DNA of 9,128 nt from Clostridia bacterium (GCA_029010655.1 JAQXKW010000162.1:1-9128); one strand, 5' to 3'; positions 1 to 6,502 are shown, counted from the first letter of the stretch. A program made the numbers and translations. Notes: generated from the sequence alone by a model not told the origin.

Positions 1-1182
1 TGTGTCGGAGGTGTCAATCTGCAGGGGCAGGTCGCACACCGCCTGTATTTCCTCAACGGTTTTTTTGAGAACCGAAGCCTCGTCAATACCCGGAAGTCCC
101 ACATTTACGTCAAGTACATGTGCGCCGCGGTCGGACTGCCCGATTGCCTCACCGAGAATATAGTCCATGTTCCCCGTGCCCAGAGCCTCTTTCATCAGCT
201 TTTTTCCCGTGGGGTTAAGCCTCTCTCCGATTAAAACGGGGGACGCTCCGAAATCTACCGCATGGGTATAGGAGGATACGGCGCATATTTCTTTTTTCTG
301 TACGGGTACGGGCGAAAAGCCGCCGCACAGCTTTTTCAAAGCCTTAATATATTCGGGAGTTGTTCCGCAGCAGCCCCCCGCAATGCGCACGCCTTTTTCA
401 ATAAGCGCAAAAACGTCCCGTGCAAATTCTTCGGGAGAAACGTCGTATACGGTTTTCCCTCCCACAACGGAGGGAAGACCTGCGTTGGGCTTGAAAATAA
501 CGGGAACAGAGCACCGCTCCAACAGCTTCTCCGCCGCAGGAGCGAGAGCCTTGGGACCTAAAGAGCAGTTAATGCCTACGGCGTCCGCTCCCATGCCCTC
601 AAGAAGCGCCGCCATGGCGCAGGGGTCGGCGCCCGTCATCAGTTTTCCGTCCTCACCGTATGCGTTTGTAACAAATACGGGCAGGCGGGAGTTTTCCTTT
701 GCGGCAAGAAGGGCGGCCTTTGTCTCGTAAGAATCGTTCATTGTCTCAATAACTATAAGGTCAACGCCGAACTCAACGCCCAGACGGACGGTAGCGGCAA
801 ACACCTCCACCGCATCCTCAAAGGAAAGGGAGCCCAAAGGCTTCAAAAGCTTTCCCGTGGGGCCTATGTCAAGAGCGATAAACTTTTCGTCCGAAGATGT
901 GCTTTCCTCCTTTGCACGGCGTGCGCAGGAAACGGCGCCGCCCACGATTTCCCGAAGCTCCTCCGGCGAAAATTTCAGGGAATTTGCGCCGAAGGTGTTG
1001 GTGTAAACCACGTTTGAGCCTGCGTCAAAATAGTCCCTGTGGATTTTTGTCACCGTTTCGGGGTGAGTTATATTCCACCTTTCGGGAAATTCTCCAGAGG
1101 GAAGCCCCGCCTCCTGCAAAAGAGTGCCGGCGCCTCCGTCAAGAAACAGTATGTTGTTTTCCAAGTATTCAAGTACGTTCAT
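1..1182 (-). CDS. metH: Cobalamin-dependent methionine synthase MetH, N-terminal part (cut by left edge)
   Basis: Transfers a methyl group from methyl-tetrahydrofolate through cobalamin to homocysteine, giving methionine in the cytosol. The window holds 394 residues from the ATG; the rest lies beyond position 1. Residues about 1-290 form the homocysteine-binding barrel: an LDGGAGT motif at 14-20 and the zinc ligands Cys206 (in GINCS) and Cys271-Cys272 (in GGCCG). From about residue 315 the pterin (methyl-THF) binding domain begins, with IGERLNPTG at 318-326, DVNVGLPG at 358-365 and a PLQID strand at the edge. The ATG overlaps the TGA of the upstream gene (ATGA, 1182-1179), so translation is probably coupled; the local ribosome site is weak. 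Because a separate reactivation-domain gene lies directly upstream, the full MetH probably lacks the C-terminal activation domain. The cobalamin-binding module is expected off the edge but not seen. Confidence 0.95.
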   Translation of the reverse strand, partial: MNVLEYLENNILFLDGGAGTLLQEAGLPSGEFPERWNITHPETVTKIHRDYFDAGSNVVYTNTFGANSLKFSPEELREIVGGAVSCARRAKEESTSSDEKFIALDIGPTGKLLKPLGSLSFEDAVEVFAATVRLGVEFGVDLIVIETMNDSYETKAALLAAKENSRLPVFVTNAYGEDGKLMTGADPCAMAALLEGMGADAVGINCSLGPKALAPAAEKLLERCSVPVIFKPNAGLPSVVGGKTVYDVSPEEFARDVFALIEKGVRIAGGCCGTTPEYIKALKKLCGGFSPVPVQKKEICAVSSYTHAVDFGASPVLIGERLNPTGKKLMKEALGTGNMDYILGEAIGQSDRGAHVLDVNVGLPGIDEASVLKKTVEEIQAVCDLPLQIDTSDT

Positions 1183-1745
1183 TTTATACCCATAATCGCC
1201 GTAACAGATTTTGAAGGCGACATTAAAAGACTTTCGTTAAGAGTAACCCCAATGGTTCTGGGGCAGTCCAGAAGGCGGAAAATCTCCTTCTGAAAAGCAA
1301 GGGGAAGATCGCCGTAGCCGGGGCTGAAACGGGGGCGGCTCCCCTCATATTCGGAGCTGACAGCATCGCACAGAGCTTCAATGCGCTCGGCACCCACAGC
1401 CTGAAACAGCAGAGCCTTTGCAGGGGAGGTAACGCAGTAGCGCGCTATGAGCCTGTCCGGCGCAAGCCCTACCGTTGCGGCAAATATTACGGCACTACGG
1501 CAGCCTTTAAGGTTTTTGGAAAGATTTTCCGAAAAAACGGACGCAAATCCGAAATCTACGAGATTTCCGCATATGTCAACGGGAACGATAGCACGGCACA
1601 CCTTGTACGACAGCTTTCCCTCTATCTCCCGGAGACATTCCGAAAGGAGCTCTTTTACCTCGCCGTCTCCGCCGCCCGCATACCGCAGAATTTCCTTTTC
1701 CGAAACGGACGGGGGCGAATACAGCCTTACGTCCCGCGCTATCAT
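1179..1745 (-). CDS. Stand-alone methionine synthase reactivation-domain protein
   Basis: 188 residues resembling the C-terminal, S-adenosylmethionine-binding activation domain of MetH, here as its own gene. The diagnostic block is residues 139-182: RFSPGYGDLP at 139-148, then Q152, IGVTLNES at 165-172 and M-x-P-x-x-SVT at 175-182. This matches the family pattern R-x-SPGY...IG..L(T/N)ES..M.P..SVS. In one-chain MetH this domain helps reductive remethylation of cob(II)alamin with SAM as methyl donor. Split forms are known, for example in Thermotoga maritima, where the domain is encoded next to a shorter MetH. The N-terminal about 60 residues are less conserved. The start ATG overlaps the metF stop (ATGA, 1745-1742) and its own TGA overlaps the metH start, placing it between its pathway partners. 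The family call is firm; activity on the neighbouring MetH is inferred. Confidence 0.88.
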   Translation of the reverse strand: MIARDVRLYSPPSVSEKEILRYAGGGDGEVKELLSECLREIEGKLSYKVCRAIVPVDICGNLVDFGFASVFSENLSKNLKGCRSAVIFAATVGLAPDRLIARYCVTSPAKALLFQAVGAERIEALCDAVSSEYEGSRPRFSPGYGDLPLAFQKEIFRLLDCPRTIGVTLNESLLMSPSKSVTAIMGIK

Positions 1746-2620
1746 TTGTTAAGAATATCCGACAGATTGGACTGTATTTTTTCCGCAACGTCGGGGTTGT
1801 TCATGGAATATATGTGAACCAGAGGGAGCCCGTTTGCAAAAAGGTCGATTATCTGATCGGTGGCGTAAGCTATCCCCGCCTGCTTCATTGCCGTAGGGTC
1901 GGAGCCGAAGCGGTCCACAAGGCTCTTGAAGCGCTGAGGAACAAAGGATCCGGACAGCTTCAGAGCACGCTCAAGCTGATTTGCACGGGTTATGGGCATA
2001 ATGCCCGGTATTACGGGAACGGTAATTCCCGCCTCTCTGATTTTATACAGGAAGTTGTATAAAAGATTGTTGTCGAAGAACATCTGGGTGGTGAGAAAAT
2101 CACAGCCTGCGTCAACCTTTTCTTTAAGGTGCTTAATGTCCTCCGCCTGATTTGCGCTTTCGGGGTGGATTTCCGGGTAGCATGCGCCTCCGATACAGAA
2201 ATCCGCGCCGGATTCACGCAATTCCGAGACAAGCTGAGAAGCGTGGGAATATGCCCAGCAGCTCCTGTCGCCCCGCTCAAGCTCCGGGGTAAGGTCGCCC
2301 CTGAGCGCCATTACGTTTTCAATCCCCCTGCTTTTCATATCTTCAATCCGCTCTTTCACAGTCTCCCGTGTGGAGGAAACGCAGGTAAGATGAGCAAGGG
2401 TGGGCACGGAGTACAGCTTTTTTATGTTGTCCGCAATGTCAAGCGTGTATTTGCTTGTGCCGCCGCCGGCACCGTAGGTAACGCTCATAAACGCGGGGCA
2501 CAGCTCCGCTATTTTTTCCGTAGCCTCTTTAACGCTTGAAAAAGAGGAGTCGGTTTTGGGAGGGAATACCTCAAAGGATAGCTTTGGTGAGCCGCTGCTC
2601 AGTATTTCCGTAATTTTCAT
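1742..2620 (-). CDS. metF: 5,10-methylenetetrahydrofolate reductase
   Basis: A 292-residue FAD enzyme that reduces 5,10-methylene-THF to 5-methyl-THF, the methyl donor for MetH encoded two genes downstream. The length is close to that of E. coli MetF (about 296). Visible family marks are FEVFPPK at 16-22 with the conserved Glu17, SVTYGAGGG at 46-54, LTCV at 78-81, ALRGD at 105-109 with Asp109 (folate and flavin contact in the family) and TTQMFFD at 177-183 with Gln179. A PGIMPI segment follows at 205-210. It starts with ATG overlapping the tcdA stop (ATGA, 2620-2617), and its TGA overlaps the start of the reactivation gene, so it belongs to one tightly coupled operon. In acetogenic Clostridia some MetF proteins act with partner subunits in energy conservation; no such partner (metV, rnfC2) is visible here, so a methionine role fits best. 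Confidence 0.96.
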   Translation of the reverse strand: MKITEILSSGSPKLSFEVFPPKTDSSFSSVKEATEKIAELCPAFMSVTYGAGGGTSKYTLDIADNIKKLYSVPTLAHLTCVSSTRETVKERIEDMKSRGIENVMALRGDLTPELERGDRSCWAYSHASQLVSELRESGADFCIGGACYPEIHPESANQAEDIKHLKEKVDAGCDFLTTQMFFDNNLLYNFLYKIREAGITVPVIPGIMPITRANQLERALKLSGSFVPQRFKSLVDRFGSDPTAMKQAGIAYATDQIIDLFANGLPLVHIYSMNNPDVAEKIQSNLSDILNK

Positions 2621-3303
2621 CTTTCCAGTCCTATAATATCTTTAATAACTTCCCCTGCGATTATAAGCCCCATAACGCCGGGGGTAAAGGAGTTGGAGCC
2701 AACGGTTCTGCCGGGATTTATGGGCTCCTCCCTTGAATATACTACCTTCAGCTTATCTATGCCTTTTTGCCGAAGCCTGCTTCTGACGGCTTTTGCAAGA
2801 GGACAAACGGAGGTTTTATAAATATCCGAAACCTCAAACCGTGTGGGATCGGCCTTGTTTCCGGCGCCCATGGCGGATATAACGGGAACGCCCGCCTTAT
2901 GGCACATTTCAATTATTTCCACCTTGTCCTTAACCGAATCAATAGCGTCGATAACGTAATCAAATCGGGTAAAGTCAAATTCGCCGGAGCTTTCCGGAGT
3001 AAAGAAGGAATTAACAGCGACCGCACGGCAGTCGGGATTTATTTCGGCAATCCTTTCGAGAAAGGAGTCTGCCTTGAATTTTCCCACGGTCTTTCCCGTG
3101 GCGATAAGCTGTCTGTTAATATTAGACCTTGCAACCCTGTCGCCGTCAATAAGGGTGAGCTGTCCCACACCTGCGCGGGCAAGAGCTTCAACAGCGTAGC
3201 CGCCTACGCCGCCCAGCCCGAAAACGGCAACATGGGAACGGCAGAGCGCGCCCTGAGACTCCTCTCCGAACATGAGAACGGTTCTTTCAAATTCTTCTTT
3301 CAT
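2617..3303 (-). CDS. tcdA: tRNA threonylcarbamoyladenosine dehydratase (E1/ThiF-like)
   Basis: A 228-residue member of the ThiF/MoeB/E1 adenylating family, best matched to TcdA (CsdL). TcdA uses ATP to cyclise t6A at position 37 of ANN-decoding tRNAs to ct6A. The Rossmann nucleotide site is GLGGVGG at 29-35, followed by the acidic LIDGD at 51-55 and SNINRQ at 60-65 with the arginine and glutamine typical of the family. A YVIDAIDSV segment lies at 116-124, with a conserved C-terminal SVCPLAKAVR at 165-174. It is shorter than E. coli TcdA (about 268), probably because the C-terminal tail is reduced. ATG is chosen because AGAGGA lies 7 bases upstream and a promoter lies just beyond. It is the first gene of the operon and overlaps metF by ATGA. 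MoeB or ThiF is less likely, since no thiamine or molybdopterin genes are nearby. Confidence 0.88.
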   Translation of the reverse strand: MKEEFERTVLMFGEESQGALCRSHVAVFGLGGVGGYAVEALARAGVGQLTLIDGDRVARSNINRQLIATGKTVGKFKADSFLERIAEINPDCRAVAVNSFFTPESSGEFDFTRFDYVIDAIDSVKDKVEIIEMCHKAGVPVISAMGAGNKADPTRFEVSDIYKTSVCPLAKAVRSRLRQKGIDKLKVVYSREEPINPGRTVGSNSFTPGVMGLIIAGEVIKDIIGLER

Positions 3304-3310
3304 GCCTAAA

Positions 3311-3316
3311 TCCTCT
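3311..3316 (-). promoter_or_regulatory. Ribosome binding site of tcdA
   Basis: AGAGGA on the minus strand, 7 bases before the tcdA ATG at 3303. It supports that start and is the only clearly placed ribosome site at the head of the operon; the three downstream genes begin inside ATGA overlaps with weaker sites. Confidence 0.75.
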
Positions 3317-3333
3317 GAATAAAACTACCTTAT

Positions 3334-3362
3334 ATAGTACCACAAATATTCCAAAAAATCAA
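3334..3362 (-). promoter_or_regulatory. Sigma-A-type promoter of the tcdA-metF-metH operon
   Basis: On the minus strand TTGATT (3362-3357) and TACTAT (3339-3334) are separated by exactly 17 bases. The -10 is preceded by TG plus one base, an extended -10. Transcription would start near 3327, giving a leader of about 24 bases. That is too short for an S-box, T-box or cobalamin riboswitch, so any methionine or B12 control would have to act at the DNA level. Confidence 0.65.
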
Positions 3363-3371
3363 TATTGGAAT
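3348..3371. promoter_or_regulatory. Inverted repeat across the minus-strand -35 box, possible operator
   Basis: ATTCCAA (3348-3354) and TTGGAAT (3365-3371) form a perfect 7-base inverted repeat with a 10-base centre. It spans the -35 box of the tcdA promoter and lies upstream of the plus-strand promoter. The position would suit a transcription regulator, but the surrounding DNA is very AT-rich and the match could be chance. No regulator gene is adjacent to suggest an identity. Confidence 0.3.
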
Positions 3372-3407
3372 TTTTGAACAATATTGCTCATAAATTCACA
3401 TATTTTC

Positions 3408-3436
3408 TTGACAAAATAGCGAACAAATGTTATGAT
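3408..3436 (+). promoter_or_regulatory. Strong sigma-A-type promoter of the dockerin protein gene
   Basis: TTGACA (3408-3413), a 17-base spacer and TATGAT (3431-3436), with an extended -10 TG at 3428-3429. The -35 is a full consensus match. Transcription would begin near 3443, giving a leader of about 42 bases before the GTG at 3485. This also rules out translation from the upstream in-frame TTG at 3365, which lies before the promoter. Confidence 0.85.
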
Positions 3437-3472
3437 TATATTGTAATTAACCGAACTATCGGGATATTAATC

Positions 3473-3478
3473 AGGAGG
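3473..3478 (+). promoter_or_regulatory. Ribosome binding site that fixes the GTG start at 3485
   Basis: A perfect AGGAGG, 6 bases before GTG at 3485. The reading frame is open further upstream to a TTG at 3365, but only the GTG has a proper site, lies downstream of the promoter and gives a clean signal peptide. Confidence 0.9.
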
Positions 3479-3484
3479 TTTTTT

Positions 3485-6223
3485 GTGAAAAAGACAACGA
3501 AAAGACTGCTTGAAGCATTGACAGTCGCAGTTCTTCTGTCCGTAATCCTTTTGGGCGTGTTCTCCACGTCTGCGGCGTCGGACGACCCTGCCGACAGCTA
3601 TGTAAAGCAGACGGCAGCAAACGAGGATTCAAGCCTTTCCATGTGGTTTGACCATTCCTTCCGTAAAACATTTACAAGCGATACTACCACCACGGGTAAA
3701 GACACCTATTCCATCTATATGGCGAAAAACGAAATCGAGTCCGCCCAGGTGGTGCTTTACTCCGCAACGGACAAGACCAATATGAATATTGAGGTCACGG
3801 ATTTCACCGACGGAAAGGGTAACACAGTCCCCGCCGAGCTTTACTACGAAATGTACGTAACCACCTCAAAGCTGAATTCGGAATTCGTTCTGGGTGCCGA
3901 TGCGAACACTACGTTTATCCGTGCGGGAGAAACCCCCGACCCCATAATCCCCTACAAAAAGCTGGGCACCTCCAAAAAGCCCGCTTCCTTTAAGCTGAAC
4001 GCAGGAAAGTCTCAGGCGTTCCTTATCCGCGCTACCACCACCGCAGAAACCCCTGCCGGCTGGTATTCCGCACAGCTCAATGTGTATGATTCTGCCGGAA
4101 ATCAGGTAAAAACCGCAACGGTTTACTGCCACGTGTGGGATTTTGTTATTTCAGATGAAACCGCGCTTCAGACAGCTTTCTATATGAGCAGCGATACTGC
4201 TTACGGCGGAAACTATAAGGCGTTCTACGATTATCTGCTTGAAAACCGCTTAAACGCAATGGACGTTCCCGGCGGAACGCTTACCCCCGATAACCCTTAT
4301 CTCACCAATCCCCGTGTAACTGCAATAAGAGTGTCGGAAACGGGCTGCGGCTCCACTTCCTCGACCATGTATATGGACAGCTTAGCGCAGTATCCGAGCT
4401 ACGCAGCTATATATGAAAGCCTGTCCTCCTCTCCCAATTGGGAGTCCTATAAGGATAAGCTGTATTTCTATACGGTTGACGAGGCTATGGCGCAGGAACA
4501 GCAGGATGCAATAAAGCTGGGCAATCCCAACTATAACGGAAAAACCGTTGAAGATGTAAAGTACACCAGCGCATATCTTGAGCGCTATTGGCCCGACGCA
4601 CAGACGGTTGTGCCTTTCCACGAAAACCATCCTTATCCTTACTATACTTACCATAAAGACCTGAACACCTTCGAGGATTATCAGAGAAGAGACGCAACAG
4701 AGGAAATGCTCAATACGGGAACCGTTACCACATGGTGTCCTCAGCTCTATGCGTTTACACCTCAGTCCGAGCTGAAGGCAGTAGGCTATAACGGCAACGA
4801 ATCCAAGAAAATCCGTGAGCTTTCCTGCACGATCTCCGGTATTTATTGCCTGGGCGCACAGGGCTCTACCGCTTTCGGAGCAAGCTATGTAAACTGGGCT
4901 GACCAGTTCGGCGAATTTGCAGACCGTGTTAAGTCTCACCACATAGTAGAAAACGAAAACGGCGGAAACTATAAGCTCTGGGCATATTCCGCAGGCTGGA
5001 ATAAGAGCTATTCCTACTGTAACCACCTTATTGAGAATACAGGTCTCCAGACAAAGCTTCTGTTCTGGCAGCTTTTCCAGAACGATATTACCGGATACCT
5101 CTATTACGGCACCAATAACTGGAACGAGTATCAGGCAGGTACCGATACTACAACTACCGGCGCAAAGACCACTTGCACATGGTATACCAACAGACATGAT
5201 TACGCTACCGGCTGTTCCATCTACGGCAACGGAGTTCTGTTCTACGGAAAGAACATGGCAAAGATTGCCAGTATAGACGTTGTAGGAACTCTGCGTGTTG
5301 AGATTATGCGTGACGGCGTTGAAGAATATCAGATGCTGAAAATGCTGTCCGACTATGAGGGCAATAAAGCCGCAAAGGACGTTGTTTCCCAGGTTTCTAC
5401 AAACGTTGTAAGATACCTTTCCATGAATAACTTCTCCACCTCCGCATGGGGAAGCGCCGACGAGTACGATATTATGGAGACCGTAAGACGCAGTCTGGGT
5501 GCGGCAGTTGAGGCTGCGGCAACAGAGGGCGAGTGCGAGCATCAGTGGAACGACGGCACCGTAACGACCCCCGCAGGCTGTAAGACTCTCGGAGAAAAGA
5601 CCTATACCTGTACCGTTTGCGGCGCAGTTAAAACCGAGTATATCCCCGCAAAGCATACCGTAGGCGACTGCTTTACGGTTGAAAGCTCTGTTGAGGCTAC
5701 CTGTACCGAGGACGGAAACAATGTTCTCAGATGCACCGACTGCGGTTACAGAAAAACCGAAATTATTACTGCATTCCATAATGACCCGGCAAAATATACC
5801 TACGAGTATAAGTCCGAAACACTCCATACCATCAAATGCTCCGAGTGCAATACGGTGCTCAATTCCGCAGAGGGACATTACATGCGTCGCCAGATAAAGG
5901 CGGCAACCTGTACTGAGGAAGGCTACGATAAGGTAGCCTGCATATACTGCGGATACGCTGAAAGCGAGGAAATCCTTGCAACCGTAGATCATAACTACGT
6001 GGACGGCGTTTGTACCGTATGCGGCGGAAAGGACCCCAGCATACCCCAGTATACTCCCGGTGATGTTGACGGAGACGATAAGATTACCGCAAAGGATATA
6101 AATCTTATAAAGAAAATGCTCACAGGCCAGATGGATCAGAACGAAGCCGCTGATGTTAACGGTGACACTAAACTGACGGTAGCAGATGTTTCTGCACTGA
6201 AGAAGATTCTGGTATCCGGCTGA
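3485..6223 (+). CDS. Secreted DUF4091/GH123-like protein with CxxC/His repeats and C-terminal type I dockerin
   Basis: 912 residues from GTG. Residues 1-31 are a signal peptide: KKTTKR, a hydrophobic core at about 10-26, cleavage near SAA at 29-31. An N-terminal beta-rich region (about 50-220) leads to a catalytic-type barrel with YTVDEA at 329-334, where Asp332-Glu333 matches the vicinal acid pair of GH123 N-acetyl-galactosaminidases. GYLYYGTNNWNEY at 537-549 and MRDGVEEYQML at 608-618 are typical DUF4091 motifs. Residues 684-846 carry a Cys/His repeat array, and 858-912 form a dockerin with two calcium loops beginning at Asp860 and Asp890. The protein is probably exported and docked by cohesin to a cellulosome-like scaffold or cell-surface anchor, acting on a glycan. 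Substrate is unknown: DUF4091 is broad and GalNAc is only a suggestion. The gene is transcribed alone from its own promoter, with no neighbouring sugar genes except possibly fucO. Confidence 0.88.
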   Translation: MKKTTKRLLEALTVAVLLSVILLGVFSTSAASDDPADSYVKQTAANEDSSLSMWFDHSFRKTFTSDTTTTGKDTYSIYMAKNEIESAQVVLYSATDKTNMNIEVTDFTDGKGNTVPAELYYEMYVTTSKLNSEFVLGADANTTFIRAGETPDPIIPYKKLGTSKKPASFKLNAGKSQAFLIRATTTAETPAGWYSAQLNVYDSAGNQVKTATVYCHVWDFVISDETALQTAFYMSSDTAYGGNYKAFYDYLLENRLNAMDVPGGTLTPDNPYLTNPRVTAIRVSETGCGSTSSTMYMDSLAQYPSYAAIYESLSSSPNWESYKDKLYFYTVDEAMAQEQQDAIKLGNPNYNGKTVEDVKYTSAYLERYWPDAQTVVPFHENHPYPYYTYHKDLNTFEDYQRRDATEEMLNTGTVTTWCPQLYAFTPQSELKAVGYNGNESKKIRELSCTISGIYCLGAQGSTAFGASYVNWADQFGEFADRVKSHHIVENENGGNYKLWAYSAGWNKSYSYCNHLIENTGLQTKLLFWQLFQNDITGYLYYGTNNWNEYQAGTDTTTTGAKTTCTWYTNRHDYATGCSIYGNGVLFYGKNMAKIASIDVVGTLRVEIMRDGVEEYQMLKMLSDYEGNKAAKDVVSQVSTNVVRYLSMNNFSTSAWGSADEYDIMETVRRSLGAAVEAAATEGECEHQWNDGTVTTPAGCKTLGEKTYTCTVCGAVKTEYIPAKHTVGDCFTVESSVEATCTEDGNNVLRCTDCGYRKTEIITAFHNDPAKYTYEYKSETLHTIKCSECNTVLNSAEGHYMRRQIKAATCTEEGYDKVACIYCGYAESEEILATVDHNYVDGVCTVCGGKDPSIPQYTPGDVDGDDKITAKDINLIKKMLTGQMDQNEAADVNGDTKLTVADVSALKKILVSG
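5534..6022 (+). repeat. Cys/His protein repeat array inside the dockerin protein
   Basis: Encodes residues 684-846. Three units share C-x9-C-x2-C followed by a histidine: C699/C709/C712/H724, C740/C750/C753/H765 and C809/C819/C822/H836. Two partial units are C785/C788 with H798, and C843/C846. The TCTVCG, RCTDCG and ACIYCG cores and the following acidic-isoleucine-alanine stretch recur. The spacing suggests small zinc-ribbon-like or disulphide folds. Similar modules are common in surface proteins of Clostridia. The DNA copies have diverged, so recent slippage is not apparent. Confidence 0.75.
6056..6220 (+). other. Type I dockerin domain
   Basis: Encodes residues 858-912. It has two F-hand-like duplicated segments: GDVDGDDKITAKDINLIKKM at 859-878 and ADVNGDTKLTVADVSALKKI at 889-908. 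Each has D-x-D/N-G-D plus a downstream Asp, as in calcium loops, followed by a helix with a KK pair. A Pro/Thr-containing linker (about 850-858) precedes it. Dockerins bind cohesins; no cohesin or scaffoldin is encoded in the window. Confidence 0.9.
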
Positions 6224-6231
6224 CGGTATAA

Positions 6232-6259
6232 GGGGCAACGGCGTAAAACGCCGTAACCC
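6232..6259 (+). repeat. 28-base hairpin element, copy 1
   Basis: ACGGCG (6238-6243) pairs with CGCCGT (6249-6254) around a TAAAA loop. The outer GGG (6233-6235) pairs with CCC (6257-6259) across a 2x2 internal loop. It matches the element at 6431-6458 at 23 of 28 positions. It begins 9 bases after the dockerin gene stop but lacks a T run, so it is at best a weak terminator. Confidence 0.6.
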
Positions 6260-6272
6260 AAATCGGAGACAA

Positions 6273-6305
6273 AGCGGAATGTGAGGCTCTGCCTCACACT
6301 CCGCT
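6273..6305. repeat. Long perfect-but-one inverted repeat (15-base arms)
   Basis: The arms AGCGGAATGTGAGGC (6273-6287) and GCCTCACACTCCGCT (6291-6305) pair at 14 of 15 positions around a TCT loop; the one mismatch is A opposite C. A run of five T starts 8 bases after the stem (6313-6317), so it may help terminate transcription or stabilise the 3' end of the dockerin mRNA. The form also suits a dispersed palindromic repeat. Confidence 0.65.
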
Positions 6306-6430
6306 CGGTACCTTTTTGAGAAAGGGCTGAGGGCTCCAAAAGCTTCACAGCAAAAAGGTTTTTGGTGAGAAAGAAAATACTCCTGAACGAGGCTTTGGGC
6401 AACGCCCCAATCTGAATTTGTCTTCACTTT

Positions 6431-6462
6431 GAGGCAACGGCGCAAAACGTCGTTGCCCTTTT
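6431..6462 (+). terminator. Rho-independent-like terminator; copy 2 of the 28-base hairpin
   Basis: GGCAACGGCG (6433-6442) pairs with CGTCGTTGCC (6448-6457): ten pairs including one G-U, with a CAAAA loop. CTTTT follows at 6458-6462. The T run is short, so efficiency may be modest. It lies about 210 bases after the dockerin gene stop and 48 bases before fucO, and would separate the two transcripts. It may instead act as a leader element of fucO. Confidence 0.5.
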
Positions 6463-6496
6463 AGCAAAGTCCATTAAAAATTAAAATATAAAAAAG

Positions 6497-6502
6497 AAAG
6501 GA
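6497..6502 (+). promoter_or_regulatory. Ribosome binding site of fucO
   Basis: AAAGGA, 8 bases before the ATG at 6511, in an AT-rich leader. It supports the chosen start. Confidence 0.75.

Noticed and set aside
2129..2539. 136-residue plus-strand frame opposite metF
   Set aside because: It lies wholly inside metF, whose catalytic motifs are intact, and has no start signals of its own.
3365..3484. Upstream in-frame TTG extension of the dockerin protein by 40 residues
   Set aside because: The TTG at 3365 lies before the TTGACA/TATGAT promoter, has no ribosome site and would bury the signal peptide. GTG at 3485 has AGGAGG at ideal spacing.
3304..3484. Checked for S-box, T-box or cobalamin riboswitch features
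   Set aside because: Both predicted leaders are under 50 bases and none of the conserved boxes is present.
6136..6402. Small minus-strand open frame covering the dockerin gene end and the following spacer
   Set aside because: It crosses the strong palindromes at 6273-6325, has no ribosome site and overlaps the dockerin coding sequence. It is best explained as a chance frame over an intergenic repeat.
4382..6445. A 687-residue open frame on the minus strand, antisense to the dockerin protein gene
   Set aside because: It has no ribosome site or promoter, its translation is cysteine-rich and lacks any recognisable domain, and it mirrors the codon bias of the plus-strand gene, whose signal peptide, motifs and dockerin are clear.
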